Shown here piece after piece: positions 1-6,322 of a stretch of DNA of 10,809 nucleotides (its first letter is position 1; each line of letters starts with the position of its first letter). This stretch comes from Chlamydiota bacterium (lineage in GTDB: Bacteria > Chlamydiota > Chlamydiia > Chlamydiales > Criblamydiaceae), in the NCBI GenBank assembly GCA_021772365.1, contig JAJFMC010000145.1, forward strand, positions 1-10,809. The letters are read 5' to 3'. The notes under the pieces are model-generated. The model was not told the origin of the DNA, ran no database searches, and worked only from the letters and a program-made list of their open reading frames with translations. The position numbers were made by a program, and so were the translations under genes.

Positions 1-129
1 GTCCTTAAGAGCATTATCAATCTTTGCCTGCTCGGATATTTTATCGTAATAGGTTTTTTCCAAGAATTCTCTTACTTGTGGTGAGATGAAAGCATCTAAA
101 AATTGAGAATTATCCTGATCATTATCCAT
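1..129 (-). CDS. Unidentified protein, N-terminal 43 codons only (runs off the window)
   Basis: An open frame begins at an ATG at 129-127 and continues without a stop to the window edge. The visible part starts MDNDQDNSQFLDAF and is rich in Asp, Asn, Gln, Glu and Lys, with no signal peptide or membrane segment. It lies 15 bp after the stop of the uridine-phosphorylase-like gene on the same strand, so the two are probably co-transcribed. No clear Shine-Dalgarno sequence precedes the ATG; the upstream bases are AT-rich, and translation may depend on ribosomes finishing the previous gene. I do not recognise the family and assign no function. That it is a real gene is inferred from the open frame, the ATG and the close spacing. 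Confidence 0.55.
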   Translation of the reverse strand, partial: MDNDQDNSQFLDAFISPQVREFLEKTYYDKISEQAKIDNALKD

Positions 130-144
130 AAGTTATTTCAACTT

Positions 145-1026
145 TTATAAGTGAAGTACCCTTGGGAGAGCCTCTTCTATCATGTTGTTAACCGCTTTCT
201 TAGGGTTAGGAGAAAATTCACCCGTCACCCTATTGGCAACTACCGTTGATAGTGAAACACATTTATGACCAAGCGCTTCACCTATTCCTAAAATTCCAGA
301 TGTTTCCATTTCAAAATTTGTTACTTTGTCACCCTCAAAATCAAAATTTCTGACAAAATCCAAAAAGTTTTCCCGATGAGGACGCAGGCGAATTTTTCGT
401 CCCTGAGGACCATAGAAACCTGCACAACTCACAGTAATCCCTACGTGACTAAAGCTTGAGAAAACCTCGACAAGTTCAGGGGCGCTATCCACACCATATG
501 GTATAATACGTATTTTTCCACTTTCATGGAATTGTACCCTTGCAGCTTCTGTAAGAGCTTGCTCTCTGGCTGAATAGGTTAAGTCGTAAAAATGAAGGAG
601 ACCATCAAAACCAAGAGCACTTTTTGAAACAACCATTTCGTCGTACTGAATGCCTTCTTGAAGACCTCCACAAGTTCCCATTCTGACAAAAGTTAATTGA
701 GTTAAAGAGTCCTTTACCACTCGATTATCAAAATCAACATTGAAAAGAGCATCTACCTCATTGAGAACGATATCGATATTTCCCGTTCCAATACCCGTAG
801 AGATCACCGAAAGCCTTTTGCCTTTGTAAGTTCCCGTATGTGTCACAAATTCACGATTATGAGCTTCAAACTCTATGGAGTCGAAGTGGTTCGAGACCAT
901 CGGAACTCGTTCAGGGTCTCCCACAAGAACGACAGTATCAGCGATCTGTTCCGGCTTCAAAGCAAGGTGATAGATACTACCGTTTGGGTTAATGATTAAC
1001 TCTGAATTTTTTAACGATGCCGCCAC
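145..1026 (-). CDS. Nucleoside phosphorylase, probably uridine phosphorylase
   Basis: This 293-residue protein belongs to the PNP/UDP phosphorylase family, cytosolic enzymes that cleave nucleosides with phosphate to a free base and ribose 1-phosphate. Visible motifs are GDPERV (36-41, phosphate binding), STGIGTGN (76-83), VRMGTCGG (114-121) and the ribose-binding FEMET (238-242). GFYGPQGR (203-210) holds the Gln and Arg that uridine phosphorylases use to bind uracil, so uridine is favoured over purine nucleosides. The general look (KNSELIINPNGSIYHLALKPEQIADTV-type start) recalls Bacteroidetes-type uridine phosphorylases. The start is GTG at 1026: AGGAG lies 6 nt upstream and the next in-frame Met is at residue 43. 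It has its own promoter and fits as a salvage partner of the nearby UMP synthesis genes. Family placement is firm; exact substrate is inferred. Confidence 0.85.
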   Translation of the reverse strand: MAASLKNSELIINPNGSIYHLALKPEQIADTVVLVGDPERVPMVSNHFDSIEFEAHNREFVTHTGTYKGKRLSVISTGIGTGNIDIVLNEVDALFNVDFDNRVVKDSLTQLTFVRMGTCGGLQEGIQYDEMVVSKSALGFDGLLHFYDLTYSAREQALTEAARVQFHESGKIRIIPYGVDSAPELVEVFSSFSHVGITVSCAGFYGPQGRKIRLRPHRENFLDFVRNFDFEGDKVTNFEMETSGILGIGEALGHKCVSLSTVVANRVTGEFSPNPKKAVNNMIEEALPRVLHL

Positions 1027-1064
1027 ATCTAACTCCTGTAGTTATTGATCACTATACATCCATA

Positions 1065-1092
1065 CATATAACCGCTTCGATTTAGAAGTCAA
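1065..1092 (-). promoter_or_regulatory. Sigma-70-type promoter of the uridine phosphorylase gene
   Basis: On the minus strand, TTGACT (1092-1087) and TATATG (1070-1065) are separated by 16 bp, close to the TTGACA/TATAAT consensus. Transcription would start near 1058, giving a leader of about 30 nt that contains the AGGAG ribosome site. Confidence 0.6.
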
Positions 1093-1253
1093 TTTGCTTC
1101 GTCTTTGATCAGCTGTACCCATGAAATAATATTTTTAGGATTATTCAACGAGGTGTCACGGACTCGACTTACAATATTATTAATTTAACTAATTCTATAT
1201 CAGCAGCATAAAACCCGTGGAAATATTATTTACCTAGGTTCATTGGTCCATAT

Positions 1254-1313
1254 TTTTTACCACAAGGAACACTGAGATCACAGAGAGGAATGAGAAATTC
1301 TCTGTGGTAAAAA
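1254..1313. repeat. 60-bp inverted repeat with competing inner hairpin
   Basis: Outer arms TTTTTACCACA (1254-1264) and TGTGGTAAAAA (1303-1313) are perfect complements over 11 bp. An inner pair CACAGAGA (1279-1286) and TCTCTGTG (1299-1306) shares bases with the right outer arm, so the two hairpins exclude each other. Between the arms lie degenerate 9-bp units (ACACTGAGA, TCACAGAGA, GGAATGAGA). There is no T-run after the stem on either strand, so it does not look like a terminator. It is more like a dispersed non-coding repeat of the CACAGAGA type; that identity is inferred. Confidence 0.7.
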
Positions 1314-1367
1314 TGATAAATATGAGCCAAAAAAATGCCGAAAGTCGAGACCGAGACACATGAGTTT

Positions 1368-1414
1368 AAAGGCCTAGGTGTAAAATAATTATTTCACAGA
1401 GATTACTGGCCTTT
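1368..1414 (-). terminator. Possible weak terminator or mRNA 3' hairpin after pyrF
   Basis: Fifteen bases after the pyrF stop, AAAGGCC and GGCCTTT (1408-1414 and 1368-1374) form a perfect 7-bp outer stem. The loop contains the palindrome AAATAATTATTT (1383-1394). No U-run follows on the minus strand, so intrinsic termination is uncertain; it may just protect the 3' end of the mRNA. Confidence 0.35.
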
Positions 1415-1428
1415 GATCTCAATTTAAT

Positions 1429-2226
1429 TCAGGAGCTCAAACGTTTTTTGTAGGCATCCCATCCAGCTTGTTGATGGTCATGCGCAACAAATTTAGAGTC
1501 CGTAGCTTTAATGATACTGCTACCTACAATGATCAGATCGCAACCATCACGATAGATGGCATCTTCCGGCGTGCGGTATTGCTGTCTAAATACCCCGCTG
1601 CCTTCCGTTAAGCTGACACCTGGGGTCATATGAATGAAGTAGGGTTCATTAGTAATGCGATGTTGAGAAATAAAGCCTATTACGAAGTCGCTATATTCTT
1701 TTGCCATCTGTACTGCAGCTTCAGTATACGCTCCTGTCGCAAGTGAGCCTTGTGAGCTCATCTCTGCAAGAAGGAGAGCCCCTCTTCCTAGCTGTAACCC
1801 CGTTTCACGAAGGCCCTCGACGATACCAGGCCCAGGAATAGCGTGAACAGTAACAAGATCTGCCCAGTTCGATATTTGGTAGATCCCTCCTTCGTATTGG
1901 CTTTTCGATGTTTTGCCAATGTCAGCAAACTTACGATCCTCGATGAGTAAAAATTGATGCTTGATCGCTAGCTGTTGCAACTCCATAAGGAGGTCATTGT
2001 CGAAATCGGAAATCATATCAATATGAGTTTTAATCGCACAGACATAGGGTGCTACAGCATTTACTTGGTAAAGTAACTCTTCTTTTGTTGTAACGTCGAC
2101 AGCCACGGCAAGGTTAGATTTTTTTTTCTCCATTATAAGAAACAACTCTTTAGCCGAAGGGTTGGTACACATTTTTTCCCTCTGAATATAAGGGATATGA
2201 TTAGGTGTTAATCTTGAGTTATTCAT
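1429..2226 (-). CDS. pyrF: Orotidine 5'-phosphate decarboxylase, eukaryotic type
   Basis: This 265-residue enzyme converts OMP to UMP and CO2, the last step of UMP synthesis. It resembles the C-terminal half of animal UMP synthase and yeast URA3 rather than typical bacterial PyrF: KTHID (66-70), the catalytic EDRKFADIG (96-104, Lys99 and Asp102), the GPGIVEGL and AEMSSQGSLATG stretches, and the HMTPGVSL loop (199-206). QQYRTP (215-220) keeps the phosphate-contacting Gln and Tyr. The residue matching yeast Arg235 is Ser236 (VGSSII instead of VGRG), a striking loss. The first 28 residues match the URA3/UMPS pre-domain region (YIQREKM like YKERA). The ATG overlaps the pyrE stop as ATGA, so translation is probably coupled. 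Identity is secure; full activity is not. Confidence 0.93.
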   Translation of the reverse strand: MNNSRLTPNHIPYIQREKMCTNPSAKELFLIMEKKKSNLAVAVDVTTKEELLYQVNAVAPYVCAIKTHIDMISDFDNDLLMELQQLAIKHQFLLIEDRKFADIGKTSKSQYEGGIYQISNWADLVTVHAIPGPGIVEGLRETGLQLGRGALLLAEMSSQGSLATGAYTEAAVQMAKEYSDFVIGFISQHRITNEPYFIHMTPGVSLTEGSGVFRQQYRTPEDAIYRDGCDLIIVGSSIIKATDSKFVAHDHQQAGWDAYKKRLSS

Positions 2227-2831
2227 GACCCCGGTATCGTCTTTTGATTTTCCTGAATATATTCGTTAACACGATCTGCAACACCAGTATCAATGCGATT
2301 TTCCGCCAACAGAGTGGACAGGATATCAGCAATAGACATTACAGCATGAACGTTAATCTTTCTATCCTTAAGGTTATCGCGTCCGCCTTGAAGCCTATCA
2401 ATAAGCAAAACAACATCTTCAACAACTAATCCTTCTTGTGTCAAAGGCTCAACTGTTTCTAAGATACTGATGCCGCTTGTGATTAAATCTTCGACAATTA
2501 CGCATCGGTCTCCAGAACGATACACTCCTTCAATCGCTTTTTTGGTTCCATAATCCTTCACCTCTTTTCGGCGCATGATCATCGGAATATTATGGTTAAG
2601 TGATAAAGCTGTTGCCATGGGAATAGCAGTCAAAGGGACACCACAGACTACCTCAAACTCCAAGTGGCTAATTTTATGCCATAGAGCCTCAGCTATCGAC
2701 TTAAGAAGGGCCGGGTAGGAAACTATAAGACGTAAGTCTATATAAATAGGTGATTCAATACCACTCTTCAACCGAAAGTTCCCAAACTTAATGGCTTCGA
2801 TGTCATGGAGCTGTATGATCAAATCACGCAT
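2223..2831 (-). CDS. pyrE: Orotate phosphoribosyltransferase, eukaryotic UMPS-like
   Basis: This 202-residue protein joins orotate and PRPP to make OMP. The PRPP-binding motif VIVEDLITSG is at 111-120 and the flexible catalytic loop RRKEVKDYGTKK at 87-98. FGNFRLKSG near the N-terminus and SPIYIDLR (27-34) are also conserved. From FGNF through RVNEYIQEN (188-195) it runs almost motif for motif with the N-terminal half of human UMP synthase (KFGDFVLKSG, RRKETKDYGTK, RVKRFIQEN), much closer than with E. coli PyrE. Its ATG is preceded by GGGAGG with 5-nt spacing, the best ribosome site of the operon, lying inside the end of pyrD (8-bp overlap). It ends in a 4-bp overlap with pyrF. See the finding on the split UMP synthase. 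Confidence 0.93.
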   Translation of the reverse strand: MRDLIIQLHDIEAIKFGNFRLKSGIESPIYIDLRLIVSYPALLKSIAEALWHKISHLEFEVVCGVPLTAIPMATALSLNHNIPMIMRRKEVKDYGTKKAIEGVYRSGDRCVIVEDLITSGISILETVEPLTQEGLVVEDVVLLIDRLQGGRDNLKDRKINVHAVMSIADILSTLLAENRIDTGVADRVNEYIQENQKTIPGS

Positions 2832-3978
2832 CTAAACCTCCCTTTCGAGCATGGTATCCGTGGGCTATATAGGGATCCCACATCATTCCCGTTGCCGTCA
2901 TCGCAACATCCGCCCCTGCATCAATAAATTCGCTTAGGTGCTCTGGGAGAAGGGCACCGCCTGTAGTCATTAAAGTTAAATCTAGATTGTGTTTTTGATT
3001 GATTCGATGGGCATCTTTAGTGAACTCCAACGCAGCATGGCGTATAGGATACCCACAAACACCACTTCGTAAGCGATTTACCCCTAGAGCTGGCCGGCCA
3101 TTTGTATCCACAACATTCATGCTGATGGTGTTAATCCCACAAATGGCTCGCGCTCCCCCTTTTGCTGCCGAAATGAACGTTTCTTCCATAACTTGGGGAT
3201 CTTCAAATACACCAACCTTTATAATGAGCGGAATGTCACCTGCCACACTGACAAGAGACTTCGTGAGTGAGTAGACGATTTCAGGATTTGTATGAAGTTC
3301 CCCTTCACCCGTTGTTACGTTTGGACACGAGAAATTAGCTTCAATGATACTGGCCCCATAATCCTTAGCTTGCCTCGTAACGGCCATAAAATCTTGAACA
3401 AAGCTATCAAAATCGTTGCCATCAGGTGTACCGACAACAGAGACTATCATCACTTGTCCAGGATGTAGTAGGTCCATTGCTTTCGGGATATCTTGAGCTA
3501 GGTACTCAGAACTTCTAGAAGGCATACCAAATGAATTCGTAACAGCCACTTTTCCGATTTGTAGTGGTGGATTTTTTTGGATCGTTAGCTGATCGGGAAG
3601 CTGTCCAGGAATGAGCTGTTCATCACACTCAATATACACCATATTAGGAACGGGGTGACCTGGATTTTCACTTGAGCGAATGGTTTTATAGCAAAGGACA
3701 TCGTATCCAAGGTCTGCAGCAAGTCCTATCCATTTTGAGTTAAGTAATGGACCCGCTGGAATACCAATACGTGAGGCGATTTTGTGCCCAATAAAATCGT
3801 GCCATTCACTTTGCTCAGGTCTTTGCCTACTACCTACCACGCCTTCAAAAAAAGGACCTTTTTCTGCGTTATACAAATAACTCTCTTTAATGTCGTAGAT
3901 AGCAGGATTGTCGGGCCACCAGTCTCTATTCAACGGATTTTGCTTTCGATCACTTGTTGGCAATGGTACACCTTTCAT
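2824..3978 (-). CDS. pyrD: Dihydroorotate dehydrogenase, class 1-like (catalytic Cys)
   Basis: This 384-residue FMN enzyme should oxidise dihydroorotate to orotate. IEANFSCPN (212-220) places Cys218 where class 1 enzymes have their catalytic Cys, while class 2 membrane enzymes have Ser. Other barrel motifs are CYKTI (96-100), TNSFGMPS (147-154), IIKVG (252-256, FMN/substrate Lys254), INTIS (283-287 region) and the FMN-phosphate segment TTGGALLPEHLSEFIDAGAD (338-357). About 60 extra N-terminal residues, with no membrane helix, precede the barrel, so it is longer than the roughly 310 residues of standard class 1 proteins. No pyrK lies nearby, so the electron acceptor is unknown. ATG follows the pyrI stop directly (TAAATG) without a clear ribosome site, which suggests re-initiation. 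The operon context supports the role over a related dihydropyrimidine dehydrogenase-like enzyme. Confidence 0.85.
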   Translation of the reverse strand: MKGVPLPTSDRKQNPLNRDWWPDNPAIYDIKESYLYNAEKGPFFEGVVGSRQRPEQSEWHDFIGHKIASRIGIPAGPLLNSKWIGLAADLGYDVLCYKTIRSSENPGHPVPNMVYIECDEQLIPGQLPDQLTIQKNPPLQIGKVAVTNSFGMPSRSSEYLAQDIPKAMDLLHPGQVMIVSVVGTPDGNDFDSFVQDFMAVTRQAKDYGASIIEANFSCPNVTTGEGELHTNPEIVYSLTKSLVSVAGDIPLIIKVGVFEDPQVMEETFISAAKGGARAICGINTISMNVVDTNGRPALGVNRLRSGVCGYPIRHAALEFTKDAHRINQKHNLDLTLMTTGGALLPEHLSEFIDAGADVAMTATGMMWDPYIAHGYHARKGGLDA

Positions 3979-4449
3979 TTAAGAAAAATTGTAAAAACAC
4001 ATTTCTTTTTTGCAGTAGTGACAGCAAAGGTGAATTTCCTTTGAACCGTGCTTATTAACTATAAATAGCGAACCTATATTCTCATGATTTGTTATACAAC
4101 GGTTGTTGGGGCATTGGCCAATATTTTCAATTCGCTCAGGAAGTTCAGGCTTTAATTTTTTGAAGACTTTGTATTCATCAATAACATTCACAGTAGCCTT
4201 AGGAGAAAAAACAACTATTATGTTGCATTCATCCTCAGATAGCGTGTAATTCTCCAATTTGATGATATCTTTTTTGCCCATCGATATACTTGGGAGGTTT
4301 ATACCCAACATAATGAGATAATCTCGGCTCGTAAGGTTTAATGTATTGATGATGGTCATCGCCTGGCCTGCAGTAATATGATCGATGACGACTCCTTTCT
4401 CAATGGCGGATATCGGGAATGTTATATTTTCTTCAACCATCTGACACAC
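3979..4449 (-). CDS. pyrI: Aspartate carbamoyltransferase regulatory chain
   Basis: PyrI binds nucleotides and links catalytic PyrB trimers into the allosteric enzyme. The 156 residues match the E. coli chain in length and order: effector domain with VIDHI (21-25), GINLPS and MGKKDIIKLEN (57-67, holding the nucleotide-binding lysines), FSPKATVNVID (81-91), then LPERIEN and the zinc domain with Cys113, Cys118 (CPNNRC), Cys143 and Cys146 (CHYC). All four zinc ligands are present, with an extra Cys142. The start may be GTG at 4449 or ATG at 4440 (M4); AGG at about 4454-4452 is close to the GTG and 11 nt from the ATG. It is the first gene of a pyrI-pyrD-pyrE-pyrF operon, yet its usual partner pyrB is absent from the window and must be elsewhere if PyrI works normally. 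Confidence 0.92.
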   Translation of the reverse strand: MCQMVEENITFPISAIEKGVVIDHITAGQAMTIINTLNLTSRDYLIMLGINLPSISMGKKDIIKLENYTLSEDECNIIVVFSPKATVNVIDEYKVFKKLKPELPERIENIGQCPNNRCITNHENIGSLFIVNKHGSKEIHLCCHYCKKEMCFYNFS

Positions 4450-4494
4450 TACCTACTTAGCCCCCGATTACTATCTTTCCCCCGGAGGCAAGGG

Positions 4495-4563
4495 TATATC
4501 GATCGTGACTCGAAATTTGGAATTTTGGCTTAGAGAAAGCCCCGAGATTGAATGATCGGTATA
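4495..4563. repeat. 69-bp imperfect palindrome (copy A) upstream of pyrI
   Basis: Outer arms 4495-4504 (TATATCGATC) and 4554-4563 (GATCGGTATA) pair over 10 positions with one G-T. Inside, CTCG pairs with CGAG and GGCTT with AAGCC around an AGAGA loop. The left 35 bp (4496-4530) match 29 of 35 positions with 5830-5864 upstream of carA, and all six differences are transitions. It ends 45 bp before the pyrI GTG. It may be a small palindromic repeat or a leader-RNA or operator element. Confidence 0.7.
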
Positions 4564-4568
4564 GGCTT

Positions 4569-4597
4569 AAAGTAGGATAACATTTTAAATACATCAA
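4569..4597 (-). promoter_or_regulatory. Weak candidate promoter of the pyrI-D-E-F operon
   Basis: On the minus strand TTGATG (4597-4592) and TACTTT (4574-4569) are 17 bp apart. The match to consensus is modest, but the predicted start (about 4562) falls at the outer edge of palindrome A, as for the candidate upstream of carA. Confidence 0.25.
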
Positions 4598-4611
4598 GGA
4601 GAAAATAAATA

Positions 4612-4631
4612 TATCCTATCTTCCTAGGATA
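4612..4631 (-). terminator. Candidate intrinsic terminator of carA
   Basis: About 60 bp after the carA stop, the minus strand carries TATCCTA-GGAAGA-TAGGATA, a 7-bp perfect stem with a 6-nt loop, followed by ATTTATTTTCT. The stem has few G-C pairs and the U tract is interrupted, so it would be a weak terminator. It would separate carA from the pyrI operon. Confidence 0.5.
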
Positions 4632-4690
4632 AGGGTAGCAATTAGGGTCCAAGAATCAAATTTTTTTTTAAACTCACATTTTACCTTTCT

Positions 4691-5773
4691 TCATAGCATC
4701 TCATAAAATTTTTGAAATAACCAATGAGTGTCCGTAGGTCCAGGTGTCGCTTCCGGATGGAATTGTACTGCAAAAAATGGGAGGGCCTTGTGACCAATCC
4801 CAGCGACCGATTCATCATTAAGATTCCGGAACGTTACTTGCCATTCTCTAGGTAAGGTGTCACTGTCCACAGCATAACCATGATTTTGACTCGTTATGTA
4901 GCATTTTTTTGATAGCGTTGAGATACATGGCTGATTGTGACCCCGGTGTCCAAAGGGAAGTTTGTAGGTCTTTGCACCTACGGCAAGAGATAAAATTTGT
5001 ATCCCTAAACAAATCCCAAATATCGGCTTTTTCTTTTTAATCGCTTTGCGTATGATTTCGACAGTTTCCGGGCACATCGTCGGATCACCTGGACCGTTCG
5101 AAATTAATACACCATCAAATGGCTTGTCTGTAAAATCGTAATTATAGGGAACGCGATGTATCTTAAGGGGGAGTTGTGCAAGAGAGCGAGCAATATTCTC
5201 TTTCATTCCACAATCAATAACATAGACAACCTTTCCTTTCTCATCCTTATTGTAAGTGATAGGTTCCCTAATAGAAACTTGCGAGACAAGATGCTCTTTG
5301 TTAGGGTCTTTGAAATGAAACTTACGCTTGTTCTCCGTCGTAATCGCACCGAGCATTGTTCCTGAAGACCTCAACACTTTAGTCAATGCCCTTGTGTCAA
5401 CCCCAGTAATTAATGGCACGTTTTGAGATCTCAACCAACTAACAAGAGATTTCTCTCCCTGATAGTGATTCCAATTTTCACATGCCTCACTAACGATAAC
5501 TCCACTGGCGTGGATTTTATGCGACTCCCAAAATTTTTTCGGAGGTACCCCATAATTACCTATCAAAGGGTAAGTAAAACACAATATCTGCCCTGCATAC
5601 GAAGGGTCAGTCAACGACTCAGGATACCCTGTCATTCCTGTTGTGAAAACAACTTCTCCATAAAATGTCCCGCGATCACATTCAAGCGACTCTCCGGGAA
5701 ACTTATCTTCATTTTTAAGGACAAGTTGTGATTTAATCCACTGTGGCTTTCGTGTTTTCGTTGACAACCTCAA
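4691..5773 (-). CDS. carA: Carbamoyl-phosphate synthase small (glutaminase) subunit
   Basis: CarA hydrolyses glutamine and passes ammonia to CarB for carbamoyl phosphate, the first step of pyrimidine synthesis. The 360 residues hold the N-terminal CPSase domain (GEVVFTTGMTGYPESLTDPSYAGQI, about 39-63; GVDTRALT at 124-131) and a class I glutamine amidotransferase domain: SNGPGDP (225-231), nucleophile Cys255 in GICLG, and the His339/Glu341 pair in FHPEA. Length fits the family. No ATG precedes the domain. The frame is closed by TAA at 5782-5780, so the start is TTG at 5773 or TTG at 5767, behind an AGGG at about 5780-5777; spacing slightly favours 5767. carB is not adjacent, so CarA must pair with a distant subunit. 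A palindrome shared with pyrI lies upstream. Confidence 0.92.
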   Translation of the reverse strand: MRLSTKTRKPQWIKSQLVLKNEDKFPGESLECDRGTFYGEVVFTTGMTGYPESLTDPSYAGQILCFTYPLIGNYGVPPKKFWESHKIHASGVIVSEACENWNHYQGEKSLVSWLRSQNVPLITGVDTRALTKVLRSSGTMLGAITTENKRKFHFKDPNKEHLVSQVSIREPITYNKDEKGKVVYVIDCGMKENIARSLAQLPLKIHRVPYNYDFTDKPFDGVLISNGPGDPTMCPETVEIIRKAIKKKKPIFGICLGIQILSLAVGAKTYKLPFGHRGHNQPCISTLSKKCYITSQNHGYAVDSDTLPREWQVTFRNLNDESVAGIGHKALPFFAVQFHPEATPGPTDTHWLFQKFYEML

Positions 5774-5827
5774 GATCCCTTAGTTTACCAATACCTAAAC
5801 CATAAGCATTAATTGTAAATAGCGCCA

Positions 5828-5915
5828 CAATACCGATCGTGATTCAAAATTTGGGACTTTAGCTATGAGATTTTTCTTTTTAGAAAAACAAAATTTTAAA
5901 ACGCTATCGATATTG
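5828..5915. repeat. 88-bp imperfect palindrome (copy B) upstream of carA
   Basis: Arms 5828-5852 and 5891-5915 pair at 20 of 25 positions plus one wobble, including CAATA/TATTG at the ends and AAAATTT/AAATTTT inside. The middle holds TTTTTC/GAAAAA (about 5871-5888), so the whole element can form one long hairpin. Its left arm and following bases are the second copy of the 35-bp core seen at 4496-4530. It ends 54 bp before the carA TTG. Confidence 0.7.
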
Positions 5916-5920
5916 CTAGA

Positions 5921-5950
5921 AACGTACCTGAAAAAACATAAAAGAAACAA
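5921..5950 (-). promoter_or_regulatory. Very weak candidate promoter of carA
   Basis: TTGTTT (5950-5945) and TACGTT (5926-5921) are 18 bp apart on the minus strand. Each matches consensus poorly. The only support is position: the -10-like hexamer ends 6 bp before the edge of palindrome B, the same offset as the candidate upstream of pyrI has to palindrome A. Confidence 0.2.
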
Positions 5951-6240
5951 GATTAAAAAAGAATGTGTAAAGCTAGACTCTCAATGCACAATTAAGCATA
6001 AGCGTGTTAAATCAGTTAAAAGTGGTTCATCCGAATAATTGATGTTTTTGGTTATGTAAATAATGTAATCAAAGCTTAAAATATTCTATATCTCTATATC
6101 GATAAGCCTGTCTTTTTAAGGTTTTGATCTTGAAATATAAGAAGTGTCTTCAAAAAAGCTCAAGAACCCAATAAATATACGTATAGTTTCGCTCATCACC
6201 AACTGCCTTTTTATGGGTTTACCCTGGGTACATCATAAAA

Positions 6241-6287
6241 TTTTTTTATTTAAAATAAGAAAACCCAACCTTGAAAAGACTGGGTTT
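6241..6287 (-). terminator. Intrinsic terminator of the P-loop/CaaX gene
   Basis: Starting 35 bp after the stop codon, the minus strand folds into a 12-bp stem with two G-T pairs (AAACCCAGTCTT and AAGGTTGGGTTT, 6287-6261) around a 3-nt TTC loop. It is followed by a T-rich run (TCTTATTTTAAATAAAAAAA). The plus side is not T-rich, so it acts on minus-strand transcripts. This is the clearest terminator in the window. Confidence 0.82.
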
Positions 6288-6322
6288 ACACAAAACTTAA
6301 CTCGGATATCTTTCAGTTACAA

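Larger units (their letters stand above)
1027..1428. other. 402-bp intergenic region between pyrF and the phosphorylase gene
   Basis: I see no gene here. It holds the phosphorylase promoter (1065-1092), a 60-bp inverted repeat with CACAGAGA-type units (1254-1313), and a second inverted repeat next to the pyrF stop (1368-1414). CACAGAGA occurs at 1279-1286 and 1395-1402, and its complement at 1299-1306. The remaining part (about 1100-1250) is AT-rich with no further structure that I recognise. Confidence 0.7.
5774..6322. other. 549-bp intergenic region between the P-loop gene and carA
   Basis: Very AT-rich. It contains palindrome B (5828-5915), a weak promoter candidate (5921-5950) and the terminator of the P-loop gene (6261-6287). 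In 5951-6240 I find no convincing gene, RNA or repeat; short open frames there lack ribosome sites and recognisable products. Confidence 0.6.

Noticed and set aside
1254..1313. Bidirectional terminator between pyrF and the phosphorylase gene
   Set aside because: The arms are strong, but each strand ends its stem in an A-run instead of a T-run, so intrinsic termination is not expected.
4450..4494. G-quadruplex in the pyrI leader (two runs of five G on the minus strand)
   Set aside because: Only two long G-runs are present; four are needed for a standard quadruplex.
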